Assembly (NCBI GenBank): GCA_964577935.1
Contig: CAZOAJ010000006.1
Location: 62,001 to 126,000 of the forward strand
Direction of reading: 5' to 3'
From: JABDGV01 sp964577935
Lineage (GTDB): Bacteria; Chlamydiota; Chlamydiia; Chlamydiales; FEN-1388
Length of the DNA stretch: 64,000 nucleotides
This document shows, piece after piece, positions 16,188-25,230 of the stretch. Each line of letters starts with the position of its first letter. The stretch's first letter is position 1. The position numbers and the translations under genes were made by a program. Under the pieces are notes generated by a model. It had not been told where the DNA came from. It saw only the letters and a list, made by a program, of their open reading frames with translations, and made no database searches.

Positions 16188-17891
16188 TTACATGCAACTT
16201 GCATAATATCGTGGCCAAAAATCAGGATTGTTTTTCAACTCATCAGAGACATATTCGAGTATTTCCGTAGCATGTTCTGGATACATCGATATAAGGTCAA
16301 TCATGAAGTCTATATTATTTTTTAGAATTGCAGGGGCATGAGATAAGAGCTTTGGGTCTACACTCACAGCATACTTCATAAATTCTGGGTCATTTTTCAG
16401 ATTTGGATGAACGTAATAAATTGCTTTTGGATCATTTCGGATGGCAGCTTTGGCTATGACCGTATTTGCTCGAATTTGCTCAGATCCAAACCTTAAAGAT
16501 CTTCCATTCTTTTGAACTAATTCTAGTATAAACTGTGGATCGGCTCTTTTTCCGCTACTTATCCAATCGATTTTCTCATTCCGATCTTTCAGTGTTTCTT
16601 CACCAATTGTCATAAATTTTTCAAATTGTTCTTGACTGACTTCTTGGATCTTATGTATCGAGCCGGAGGAGATTTCTTCATCGAGCTGAGTAGAATATTC
16701 AGTGATGAGTGATGCGGTTGTGTATAATTTGTACTTGGCATATTCCCCCTCATGATTTTTTACAGTGTTATGCACATATCTGCTAAAGGGGCTGTAAGCG
16801 CATCTGCCGATTGGGCCCTGATCATAATATGGTTTTTCGTTTCTTGAGGCTTCGGGTGATTCAAGGACCCCCAATTCGTTGTTAATGAGTTCCTCTAACA
16901 AGAAAGGAAGCTTATCTGGGCTTTCTTCACCATTCTCAAGATTATTTATACGGGATAATTTTGTGAAAAAATCTTTTGTGAGCTTTTCGGAATCCACGTT
17001 TTCAAATACTTTAGGGTAGAACTTTTTCGGATGCGTCGAGGTGCTCTGGTGACGATCTAGCCCAAAACCAGTATTGTATATTTGTAGCTTGAATTTTGAG
17101 GCTGAGGTTCTTGTTGCGACTAATAAAACAGCATGACCTTGCCCTGCTTCCTTAACATGATACCCTGCAGGAATAAGAATTGAGGCACCAATAGGTGTAT
17201 TTTTTACAGACTCTTCGTTCGACTGAGCAAGCTCTTCTTTGATTCGAGCCTTTATTTGAGGATCAGCCGATTTACGCTGTACATCCTGTCCTAAGAAGCC
17301 TTTTTTTGATCGTTGTAGAGTTTCTAAGATCGGTTGAAATATATTTTGAACATTTTTCGGCTGCTGAGCTACATAGTCAGAAACTTTTTTTTCGATAATC
17401 AGGAATTGCTCTCCTTCGTAGCCTCCTGGATTCCTTTTTTCTAAACCTATACGTTCTTCTCGAGTCGTCTCTGCAAGAAGATTTTCTCGTTTTGTAGCCT
17501 CAAAGTAGATTCGCTTAATAAAGGCAGGGAGCGATTTTAGATCCTGCTTATATTTATCTTCTAAGGCAGTAATTTCGCTTTCAAGAAAATTCTGTTTTTT
17601 TGGTGGGAGTTTTTGTTTTTTTGTTTGTGGCTTTTCTATCTGATCAGAAGATCCGTCATCTGTCCCAGGAGAAATCGGGTTTTTTTTAACGCTCTCAACC
17701 TGAACGAGCTTTTTCTTCGATAGAGAACTTGGGGGAGGATTTTCTCCAGTAGAGATGATTTTTTTTTCTGAGGAATTTACATCTTGCTTGACAGAGCGGC
17801 CACGCCATATCTTTTTTTCTCCATTCCTTATGGAGGTTTGATTATCTAACGGGGTCTGAGGTTCTTTTGGTCTATCAATTGGTGTAGACAT
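16188..17891 (-). CDS. Putative cysteine-protease-like protein with DUF4116-like repeats, paralogue 1
   Basis: 567 residues, no signal peptide. Residues 1-110 are Lys/Ser/Pro-rich and probably disordered, with a conserved KKIWRGR. A helical region follows, then a folded domain (about 230-380) with GASILIPAGYHVKEAGQGHAVLLV (His253), IYNTG (Asn273) and DQGPIGRCAYSPFSRYV (Gln358, Cys364). The order His-Asn-Gln-Cys resembles the CE-clan cysteine proteases (Ulp1/C48, YopJ); this is an inference. Residues 440-567 carry repeats such as RADPQFILELVQKNGRSLRF and LKNDPEFMKYAVSVDPKLL, in the style of the DUF4116 repeat. It is paralogous throughout to the gene ending at 19053. A secreted effector is plausible because the cluster is accessory and the start is Ser/Lys/Pro-rich. 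Confidence 0.75.
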   Translation of the reverse strand: MSTPIDRPKEPQTPLDNQTSIRNGEKKIWRGRSVKQDVNSSEKKIISTGENPPPSSLSKKKLVQVESVKKNPISPGTDDGSSDQIEKPQTKKQKLPPKKQNFLESEITALEDKYKQDLKSLPAFIKRIYFEATKRENLLAETTREERIGLEKRNPGGYEGEQFLIIEKKVSDYVAQQPKNVQNIFQPILETLQRSKKGFLGQDVQRKSADPQIKARIKEELAQSNEESVKNTPIGASILIPAGYHVKEAGQGHAVLLVATRTSASKFKLQIYNTGFGLDRHQSTSTHPKKFYPKVFENVDSEKLTKDFFTKLSRINNLENGEESPDKLPFLLEELINNELGVLESPEASRNEKPYYDQGPIGRCAYSPFSRYVHNTVKNHEGEYAKYKLYTTASLITEYSTQLDEEISSGSIHKIQEVSQEQFEKFMTIGEETLKDRNEKIDWISSGKRADPQFILELVQKNGRSLRFGSEQIRANTVIAKAAIRNDPKAIYYVHPNLKNDPEFMKYAVSVDPKLLSHAPAILKNNIDFMIDLISMYPEHATEILEYVSDELKNNPDFWPRYYASCM

Positions 17892-17941
17892 GGTGTTTTC
17901 TCACTTTTTTTTATTTTAAATTTTATTTTATATTGATCAAG

Positions 17942-18121
17942 TCAAGTTTGTTTATCGCTTATGACTTCCATAAATTGCAGATCTTTTTGAAGATGCGGGT
18001 GGACGTAGCGGTTTGGTTTGGATTATTGTGACGGCGCCAAAGGCCTTTTCTTTCAATGAACGGTGATTGCCTAACGGCTTTTGCGGCTTATCTGGCTCAT
18101 CAATTCACGTTGGTATGACAT
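17942..18121 (-). pseudogene. Internally deleted remnant of a third DUF4116-like family copy
   Basis: Bases 18121 down to about 18060 match the 5' end of the 576-residue paralogue (both share AAAAGCCGTTAG followed by CAATCA), and bases about 18045 down to 17942 match its 3' repeat region (CACAATAATCCAAA, then TTCAAAAAGA). The roughly 1.5 kb between is missing and the frame is broken. It is therefore a deletion relic of a tandem copy between paralogue 1 and the IS element. The remaining bases between 17892 and 18183 contain only the upstream region of paralogue 1. Confidence 0.8.
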
Positions 18122-18183
18122 TCCTCAGATTTTTGTTTATATTAAATATTTTTTTATTTCCACGAAATCAGAAATCAACATTA

Positions 18184-19099
18184 GACCTCTTTCGAAACTC
18201 AGTAGCTCAGCTCTAAATTATAAATCCCGGCGATCAGGTTGAATCGAAGAGCAAATCTTTTACGCCTATTTCGATAACGATCAGTTATGATCTTGAATCG
18301 CTTTAGAACGCCAATTACATTTTCATTAAACACTCTCTCTTTTGATAATATTCGGTTATTCCTTTTGTCGTCTTTTGTCAGGGGAGTCTTTTTACTTCTT
18401 TTCTTAGGCATTTGGGTTTTAGAGTGTATTTTTTGGAGCCCTTGATATCCTGAGTCTGTCAAAACTTTTATTTGTGAATGAATCTTTGTTTTTGACTCCT
18501 TAAATAGTCTGAAGTCATGTCTTTTCCCATTACAACACGCAGTGCAAATGATTCTTTTAGTCTTTTTATCGACGGCAATCTGCGTCTTTAAGGTATGTTT
18601 TTTCTTTTTTCCTGAGTAGTAACGCCTTTGTTTTTTTTAGGGCGTTCGATAGGTGTTTCGGTAGCATCAATTAGAATGATCTCATACTCGATATCGCTTT
18701 TTAGAAGCTCTTTGCGCCCTGGTAATGCAAATGCTGAATGCTTAATCAGTGTGTTTTCAACCCACTTTACCGCTTTAAAGGCAGCGCTTTCGCTTACTCC
18801 ATAGCTCTGACTTATATGAAAATATGTCCTATACTCTCTCAGGTATTCCAAAACCATTAAGAGGATATCTTCAATGGTCAGTTTGTTTTTACGTCCACCT
18901 TTAGCTTTTTTTGCTTTATCGGCCCCTTGTAAAATCGATACCATTTTATCGAATGTGGGAAGCTTCACTCCTGTTAAACGACGAAACTGTGCGTCGTTCA
19001 GGACTGTTACCTTTTCAAATTTCATGTCATGTAGAGTTAGATTTGGAAGTTGTTAGTCTACTACAAATTGAGATAGAAATTCTAGTTTCGAAAGAGGTC
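18184..19099 (-). mobile_element. IS5-superfamily-like insertion sequence with 16-base terminal inverted repeats and TA target duplication
   Basis: The ends are the perfect inverted repeat GACCTCTTTCGAAACT at 18184-18199 and its complement at 19084-19099, each flanked by TA, which I read as a two-base target duplication. Total length is about 916 bases and it holds one transposase gene in two frames. It is inserted near the 3' end of the 576-residue paralogue: removing the IS and one TA rejoins the coding frame, which then stops five codons later. Confidence 0.9.
18199..19025 (-). CDS. IS transposase, DDE type, expressed by probable -1 ribosomal frameshift
   Basis: The first frame (18588-19025, 145 residues) has a helix-turn-helix domain (KLTIEDILLMVLEYLREYRTYFHI and YGVSESAAFKAVKWVE) and the first catalytic Asp in EIILIDATETPIERPKK. 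It runs into an A8 tract at 18631-18638 that offers the slippery heptamer A-AAA-AAC. Shifting -1 gives an uninterrupted frame to the stop at 18199 with QRRYYSGKKKKHTLKTQ, the second Asp in KVLTDSGYQG and the Glu in KERVFNENVIGVLKRF, completing a DDE triad. It resembles IS5-family (IS427-type) transposases, which are known to use two overlapping frames. The element may therefore be intact rather than a pseudogene. Confidence 0.85.
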
Positions 19100-20783
19100 T
19101 ATTCGATATGTGATCTTTAAAATAGGGGTCTTTTTGAAGGTCGGGATGGACGTAATAGATTGCTTTTGGATTATTGTGAACGGCGGCCTTTGCGACGGTC
19201 ATATTTTTTCTGATCTCTTCGGACCCAAATCGTAAAAAGAGGCCATTCTTTTGGACTTGATCGAGCATAAACTGTGGGTCGGCTCTTTTCGGACAGCTTA
19301 TCCATTCAATTTTTTGTTTTCTATCTTCAAGTAGTTCTTCTCCAAGCACTTGAAGTTTTTCAAAAAGATTTTTGCTGAGAGTTTCAATTTTATCTATCGA
19401 TTCAGAAGAAATTTCCTCGTTAAGCTGTTTGGTGTATTGGGTAATCAGCGTTGCTGTTGTATATAGTTTATATTCAGCATACACATCTTCATGGTCTTTG
19501 AGTGCGTTATGTACATACCTGCTCAATGGGCTATATGTGCATCTGGCGATCAGGCCTTGGTCTTGATATGGCTTTTCCTTTCTAGTCACTTCGGGATTTT
19601 CAACAACCCCGAGTTCTTTCTCAAGGGTCAGATATAGAATGTGTGGAAGGGTATCTGTGTTCACTTCGCCTTCTTCCAAATACATCAGGTGGGCTATCTT
19701 GGAGAAAAAATCCTTTGATAGCTTGCTGCTGTCAATTTCTTGGTATACCTTTGGGTAATATTTTTTTGGGACTGTTTCGCTACAAAGATGTAAAACCACA
19801 CCATCACCGGTATTGTATACCTCAAGCTTAAAGCTTGTCTCCGATGTTCTTGTGAAGACCAAATGAACTATATGACCTCTTCCGCCTCCTCCAGCCTCAT
19901 GTATGGAATATCCTGCAGGTATAAGAATAGACTGCCCAATAGGAACATTATGTATGGCCTGTTCGATAGAAAGCACAATTTGTTTTAGCAGATGAGCGTG
20001 TGCTTCGGGGGGATGATTTTTATATAAAAGATCGTAAGATAAGAAACATTTTTTTGATCGCTGTAGAGTATCCAATATGGGCTGGAAAATTTCGTGAAGC
20101 TTCTTTTGGAGCTCTTTCGGTTGTTGGTCGCAATAATCAGAAATTTTTTTTTCGGTGATAAGAAGTTGTAGCCCTGCACGGCTCCACCCTAAATCGAAGT
20201 CCAATTTGGTATACTCATCATGGCTTATAATCGAAATGAGGTGTTCATCTTTCGCTGCTTCGAAATAAACTCGTTTACTCAGAGAATGGAGCGTTTGTTG
20301 TTGTTCTTGATATTCAGATTCTAAAGCTACAACTTGGTGATCAAAAAAAATCTTTTGGTCAAGTTTTAGCTGCATTTCAGGATTTTGCATCTCTTTATGT
20401 TGTTGATGCTCTATAGAAGAAGCTCCTTCTTTCTGATCAGCGTCAAGCCTAAGTGCTTTTGTCCGTGTCTTTTTACTAGAATGATCTTCTCCCTCGACTA
20501 TAAAGCTCGGTTCATCTTTTCTAGCGCGTTTGCGGTCGGCTCCTTTTTTTGATTGCGAGATCTTTTTATCTTCTAAAGTACTTGATGTTGGCGTTTCAAG
20601 TTCAGCAGAGAACTTTTTTTGATCGGCTTGAATTTGATTGGACTGAACCTGATTGGCTTGAACTTGCTTGGTTTGAACTTGCTTTTGAATATCCCGGCCA
20701 TGCCATTTTTTCTTGCTTTTAAACGGATATTGATTGTCTAACGGCTTTTGGGGCTCATTTGGCGTATCAACTCTCGAAGACAT
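19053..20783 (-). CDS. Putative cysteine-protease-like protein with DUF4116-like repeats, paralogue 2 (3' end altered by IS)
   Basis: 576 residues, paralogous to the 567-residue gene. N-terminus Lys/Gln-rich and disordered, with tandem peptide units QVQTK-QVQAN-QVQSN-QIQAD (about residues 35-55). The folded domain keeps His304 (GRGHIVHLV), Asn324 (VYNTG), Gln409 and Cys415 (DQGLIARCTYSPLSRYV), with the same His-to-Asn (20) and His-to-Cys (111) spacing as paralogue 1. DUF4116-like repeats follow (RADPQFMLDQVQKNGLFLRF). The last 17 or so codons come from the IS end (19053-19099). Without the IS the protein would end after about five different residues, so the insertion changes the tail but not the body. 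It lacks the final repeat of paralogue 1. Confidence 0.75.
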   Translation of the reverse strand: MSSRVDTPNEPQKPLDNQYPFKSKKKWHGRDIQKQVQTKQVQANQVQSNQIQADQKKFSAELETPTSSTLEDKKISQSKKGADRKRARKDEPSFIVEGEDHSSKKTRTKALRLDADQKEGASSIEHQQHKEMQNPEMQLKLDQKIFFDHQVVALESEYQEQQQTLHSLSKRVYFEAAKDEHLISIISHDEYTKLDFDLGWSRAGLQLLITEKKISDYCDQQPKELQKKLHEIFQPILDTLQRSKKCFLSYDLLYKNHPPEAHAHLLKQIVLSIEQAIHNVPIGQSILIPAGYSIHEAGGGGRGHIVHLVFTRTSETSFKLEVYNTGDGVVLHLCSETVPKKYYPKVYQEIDSSKLSKDFFSKIAHLMYLEEGEVNTDTLPHILYLTLEKELGVVENPEVTRKEKPYQDQGLIARCTYSPLSRYVHNALKDHEDVYAEYKLYTTATLITQYTKQLNEEISSESIDKIETLSKNLFEKLQVLGEELLEDRKQKIEWISCPKRADPQFMLDQVQKNGLFLRFGSEEIRKNMTVAKAAVHNNPKAIYYVHPDLQKDPYFKDHISNRPLSKLEFLSQFVVD

Positions 20784-20860
20784 AACAGTCCCTAATCTTT
20801 TTCTGAGGTTATACTGCTTTTTTTAATTAGGAAGTGTTTGCTCTTTCAAATCCTTTTATT

Positions 20861-21883
20861 TCAAGTTACCCGCATACGGAGCTCATCTTTCGAGAGCGGA
20901 GCATACTCAGCCTTTTGGCATACTTCGATGAATGGGCAGTTTTGGCATTTACCCCTTTCTTCTGTATAGGCGAATTTGAGAGGATCTTCTTGGTCTGTTT
21001 TATGGATATTAAGAAGTTTTTGTCCTTCCTGAACGATTTGTGACTCAAGCCTTTCAGCGATTTTTGGGTCGAGAGGCTCTGCCTGTTTATATCCAAATTT
21101 TTTATACCCAGTAGCGCCTTGGGCAAGATAAAATGGGGAAATGATTATTTTATCGAGCGGCTGGTTGAGGTGTCTTGTTGCGGCAAGTGCATATGCATAG
21201 AGCTGCTCAATGTTTTCTTTTCTTTCTCCGCCTGTCTTCCAATCAAAGATGATAAGAATATCTCCATCTCGGGTCGGCCAATACAGCATGAAGTCGATAA
21301 CGACAATTGTTGGAATTGTTCCGCCTGTTAAGAACTCAATGTTTTTTTCGATACCTGACCATCGAGAATCTGGAGCTAAAATAAGCTGAGTGATTGCAGG
21401 AGAGTTTCTCCAGGAGGCAACCATTTGATGAATTTTCTCTTCATATATTTTAAGCTCATCATCCCCAGGAGGAGCTTTATTTCGTATCGATTCGTAATAC
21501 CACTCAGCTAGGTTTGTAAATTTCTTCGGATGATCTTTCCATTTATGAGTTTGAGCTTCTTTAATGCCCTTTCTGAACCTTTGAATGGCTTCGGCTTGCA
21601 GTGTTTCTACGGAAGGAAGATTTTTATGACTATTTGTAAGGGATGTCTCTAAAGATTTATGGACGATAGATCCAACGTAGAGGGGTAGAGTTTGTATTTG
21701 CTTAAGTCGATACAAAAGGGCTGCTAAGGGATCGATAACTCGGTTTGGGTCAAAAGCATTTTTTGGCCACCCGTCCCAAGATCCATAATAGGAGTACCAG
21801 TATCTTTTCGGACATTCCTCATAGCAACTTTGTCGTGAAACTGACCAACGGAACTCATTTTGCAAGGGAGCTGTTTTTTTCAT
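20861..21883 (-). CDS. RecB-family PD-(D/E)XK nuclease with possible Fe-S cluster site
   Basis: 340 residues from the ATG at 21883; a GTG six codons upstream is an alternative start. Seen: WSVSRQSCYEECPKRYWYSYY at the N-terminus, VGSIVHKSLE, then the nuclease core VIDFMLYWP and ILIIFDWKTG (Asp and D-x-K), the QLYAYALAA helix, and a C-terminal CQNCPFIEVC. One N-terminal Cys plus a C-terminal Cys-x2-Cys-x5-Cys is the arrangement of the Fe-S-stabilised nuclease domains of AddB and Cas4. No helicase or cas gene is next to it, so it is a stand-alone nuclease, probably in DNA repair. It is divergent from secA. Confidence 0.85.
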   Translation of the reverse strand: MKKTAPLQNEFRWSVSRQSCYEECPKRYWYSYYGSWDGWPKNAFDPNRVIDPLAALLYRLKQIQTLPLYVGSIVHKSLETSLTNSHKNLPSVETLQAEAIQRFRKGIKEAQTHKWKDHPKKFTNLAEWYYESIRNKAPPGDDELKIYEEKIHQMVASWRNSPAITQLILAPDSRWSGIEKNIEFLTGGTIPTIVVIDFMLYWPTRDGDILIIFDWKTGGERKENIEQLYAYALAATRHLNQPLDKIIISPFYLAQGATGYKKFGYKQAEPLDPKIAERLESQIVQEGQKLLNIHKTDQEDPLKFAYTEERGKCQNCPFIEVCQKAEYAPLSKDELRMRVT

Positions 21884-22084
21884 CTTTCTTTCGATTGCCA
21901 CAAGGATGTTGAAATTGAATTAAAAAATATGGGAATGGCTCTAAAAGAGACAATGCAAATAGTTGTAAAATGTTTTATAGTGGCTGGCGACGTAAAAGAA
22001 TTTTAGTGATCGCAATCTTGGGTTTGCCGAGAAAATCATTCGAATGTAGTCTTCTTTTACTTTCGTATTTCGTTAGGAGTATAC

Positions 22085-25036
22085 ATGTTTTCCTTTCTCA
22101 AGCGTCTTTTTGGAACGGCGCAAGAACGAATTCTCGGGCGCTATGCAAAAACTGTAGATCAGGTTAATGAATTTGAGAAAAGCTATGAAAAGCTTTCCTT
22201 AGATGAACTGAAAGGTAAAACAGATGAATTTCGCAAGAGGATTCAAGCCGGAGAATCTTTAGATTCTCTTTTGCCTGAGGCTTTTGCGGCTGTCAAAAAT
22301 GCCTGCAGAAGGCTTATTGGAACTGAGGTTCACGTTTCAGGATACAATCAAAAATGGGATATGATTCCCTATGATGTTCAGATTTTAGGTGCCATAGCTT
22401 TGCATAACGGATCGATTGCTGAAATGCAAACTGGCGAAGGAAAAACACTTACCGGAACACTTCCTCTTTATTTGAATGCCTTGAGCGGAAAACCCGTTCA
22501 CATCATCACCGTTAACGACTACCTCGCAGGGCGTGATTGTGACTGGCTTGGATCAATATTTAGACTTCTAGGTCTCACCACTGGCGTTCTCCGGCAAGAC
22601 ATGGATTCAAGCCAGAGAAAGGCTATCTACGCATGTGATATAGTCTATGGGACTGCTTCAGAATTTGGCTTTGATTACCTAAGAGATAACTCGATGGCGA
22701 GTCGAAAAGAGGATCAAGTTCAAAGGGGGCATTATTTTGCTCTTATAGATGAAGTTGACTCTATCTTGATTGATGAAGCTAGAACCCCGTTAATTATTTC
22801 AGGACCTTCAGCGGTTTCACGGCAGCTTTATGATGTTTTGCGCGACCCGGTAAATGCGCTTGTTAAAAAGCAAAAAGATGAATGCCAAAGACTTGCTTTA
22901 GAAGCTAAAAAAATCTTGGAACGTTTTTGGGAAAGGACGAATGAAAAGACGGATCTTTCAGAACGTGAAAAGGAAGCATGTCGCCTTTTATGGCTTGCAA
23001 GTAAGGGAACGCCGAGAAACAGAATTTTGAAAAAGTTCCTCGAAGAACCTGAGATCCGAGCGCAAGTCGATAAGTGGGATTTGTACTATTACAATGAACA
23101 AAATAAAGATGAAAAAGCGAAGCAGCTTGCATCTTTGTATATCACGATCGATGAAAAAGCAAATGAGTATGAGCTTACCGACAAGGGTATATACACCTGG
23201 GCTGAATGCGGTGGAAACGAAGATGATTTTATCATGCTTGATTTAGGGCATGAACTTTTACAAATTGATCATCAGTCAGATCTTTCAGATCAGGAAAAAT
23301 TACAGAAGAAGCTTGCGATCCAAGAAGAAGACGCTCAAAGAAAAGAGCGTGCTCATAATTTACGCCAGCTTCTCAGGGCTCATCTTTTGATGGAGCGTGA
23401 TGTTGACTATATCGTTCAAGATAATAAGATCATCATTATTGATGAAAATACCGGGCGTCCTCAGCCTGGCAGACGATTTTCAGATGGGCTGCATCAGGCT
23501 ATTGAAGCAAAAGAGATGGTGCCAATTCAAAGAGAAACCCAAACATACGCGACGATTACACTTCAAAACTATTTCAGGCTTTATAAAAAACTTGCAGGAA
23601 TGTCAGGAACTGCAATAACCGAAGCTCAAGAGTTGAAAGATATTTATAAACTTGAAGTTCTTCAAATACCAACGCATAAGAAATGTACCAGGAAAGATCT
23701 CAATGATGAGATGTACATGACGGAGCGTGAAAAATATGGGGCAATCCTCAATGAGGTAAAAAAAGCTCATAGTGAGGGACGTCCTGTATTGCTTGGGACT
23801 GAATCGGTAGAAGTTTCAGAAAAGCTTTCTCGTCTATTTCGTTTGAATAAGCTTGATCATGTTGTATTAAACGCAAAAAACCATACAAACGAAGCTGAAA
23901 TTATTGCCAATGCGGGCAAGCGTAGTGCGATTACTATCGCAACAAATATGGCAGGTCGAGGGACGGACATCAAACTTGAGCCAGGCGTTGCAGATGTCGG
24001 AGGTCTTTATGTCGTCGGTTCTACAAGGCACCAGTCAAGAAGAATTGACCGGCAGCTTCGTGGACGATCAGGTCGTCAAGGCGATCCTGGGGCTTCTAAG
24101 TTTTTTATATCACTTGAAGACCCATTGATGAGGCTATTTGCTTCTCCTTCTCTGACAGCCTTGCTACAAAAATTTCGCCCCCCAGAAGGAGAGCCTATTT
24201 CGGCTTCAATCCTTAATAAATCGATTGAAACGGCTCAAAAACGTATTGAGCAGCGTAATTTTACAATGCGTAAGCATACGCTTGAATATGACGATGTCAT
24301 GAATAAACAGCGGCAGGCGGTCTATTCCTTTAGAAATGATTTACTTCATTCTGAAGAGCCTTTGAAGATTGCAAGCGATATCATTGAAGAGCTTTCAACA
24401 CAAGGAGCGCAGCGCTATTTTGTTAAAAAGAGCGGTAGCGGACCTTGGAATCCTGAGGGCTTTCGTCAATTTATAGCCGAGTGTGCTCCTATAAGCTTTG
24501 AAGATGAAGAGATTCTTAATGAACGTCTTGAGACATCTGATTTTGCAAATAGTGCAAAGAGAAAAATTCAAGAGAGCTTCAGAAAGAAGATCGAGGAGGA
24601 AACAAAGAAACTAGATGATCTTCGCCTTTCTGGAGTTCCTGTCCCTGAGTCTTCTCAAATACTTGGAGAGATGATTCGCAATATAATGATCAGAAATATC
24701 GATTCTCTCTGGCAAGAGCATCTTCTTTCGATGGATCATTTGCGTTCAGATGTCCATTTAAGGACTGTTGGTCAGAAGGATCCTCTCGTTGAATTTAAAC
24801 ATGAATCTTTCAGGCTCTTTGATTCATTTATGCTCAAAGTTCGTGAGCAGATTGTCCAAGCGCTTTTCCGCTTCCAAATTTTACCTGCTCGGCCGCCATC
24901 GATGCAGGAAATGGTGCCGAAAATTAATTTGGAGCATGATCGTTCTTTTGCAGATGAGCTAGATGAAAACGATGAAGATCCTGTTGAGCTCTTTCATGCA
25001 ATACCTGAGGATGAGTTTGAAAAAGCAGATGCTTAG
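22085..25036 (+). CDS. secA: Preprotein translocase ATPase SecA
   Basis: 983-residue motor of the general secretion pathway, driving preproteins through SecYEG. Walker A MQTGEGKT with Lys120, LIDEVDSILIDEARTPLIISGP, NMAGRGTDIKL, and the QLRGRSGRQGDPG arginine-finger region are all present. The region around residues 240-450 is expanded and Lys/Glu-rich compared with E. coli SecA. The C-terminus ends in an acidic stretch (DDENDEDPVELF-like, PEDEFEKADA) and lacks the Cys-rich zinc module that binds SecB in proteobacteria. The ATG follows TTAGGAGTAT, a strong ribosome site. Confidence 0.98.
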   Translation: MFSFLKRLFGTAQERILGRYAKTVDQVNEFEKSYEKLSLDELKGKTDEFRKRIQAGESLDSLLPEAFAAVKNACRRLIGTEVHVSGYNQKWDMIPYDVQILGAIALHNGSIAEMQTGEGKTLTGTLPLYLNALSGKPVHIITVNDYLAGRDCDWLGSIFRLLGLTTGVLRQDMDSSQRKAIYACDIVYGTASEFGFDYLRDNSMASRKEDQVQRGHYFALIDEVDSILIDEARTPLIISGPSAVSRQLYDVLRDPVNALVKKQKDECQRLALEAKKILERFWERTNEKTDLSEREKEACRLLWLASKGTPRNRILKKFLEEPEIRAQVDKWDLYYYNEQNKDEKAKQLASLYITIDEKANEYELTDKGIYTWAECGGNEDDFIMLDLGHELLQIDHQSDLSDQEKLQKKLAIQEEDAQRKERAHNLRQLLRAHLLMERDVDYIVQDNKIIIIDENTGRPQPGRRFSDGLHQAIEAKEMVPIQRETQTYATITLQNYFRLYKKLAGMSGTAITEAQELKDIYKLEVLQIPTHKKCTRKDLNDEMYMTEREKYGAILNEVKKAHSEGRPVLLGTESVEVSEKLSRLFRLNKLDHVVLNAKNHTNEAEIIANAGKRSAITIATNMAGRGTDIKLEPGVADVGGLYVVGSTRHQSRRIDRQLRGRSGRQGDPGASKFFISLEDPLMRLFASPSLTALLQKFRPPEGEPISASILNKSIETAQKRIEQRNFTMRKHTLEYDDVMNKQRQAVYSFRNDLLHSEEPLKIASDIIEELSTQGAQRYFVKKSGSGPWNPEGFRQFIAECAPISFEDEEILNERLETSDFANSAKRKIQESFRKKIEEETKKLDDLRLSGVPVPESSQILGEMIRNIMIRNIDSLWQEHLLSMDHLRSDVHLRTVGQKDPLVEFKHESFRLFDSFMLKVREQIVQALFRFQILPARPPSMQEMVPKINLEHDRSFADELDENDEDPVELFHAIPEDEFEKADA

Positions 25037-25154
25037 AATGACTTTGCTAGAAAAAGGCTTTGTTCTTTCGGAAAGAGGCAAAAAAATCAGGCAGCCCTTG
25101 GAGGCTAAGAAGTAGTTATTTTTTATGAGATATCGATAACTCATTCATGTTCTT

Positions 25155-25212
25155 AAACTCATGTTGCAAAAGAGATCCGCGATCTTTTACGCAACGTGAG
25201 TTTTAAAAATCT
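25155..25212 (+). terminator. Long imperfect hairpin after secA
   Basis: AAACTCATGTTGC...AAGAGATC pairs imperfectly with GATCTTTTACGCAACGTGAGTTT over 49 bases and is followed by TTTTAAAAAT. It lies between the convergent secA and zinc-ribbon genes and could stop transcription from both. Confidence 0.6.
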
Positions 25213-25230
25213 TTAAGGACATGAAATCAT

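Noticed and set aside
16007..16270. 87-codon plus-strand frame between rpsB and paralogue 1
   Set aside because: Overlaps the end of the intact minus-strand gene, lacks a ribosome site and has no recognisable sequence pattern.
18199..19025. Transposase as a plain pseudogene
   Set aside because: All three catalytic residues and both ends are intact, and the frame change falls exactly on a slippery A8 tract, so programmed frameshifting is more likely.
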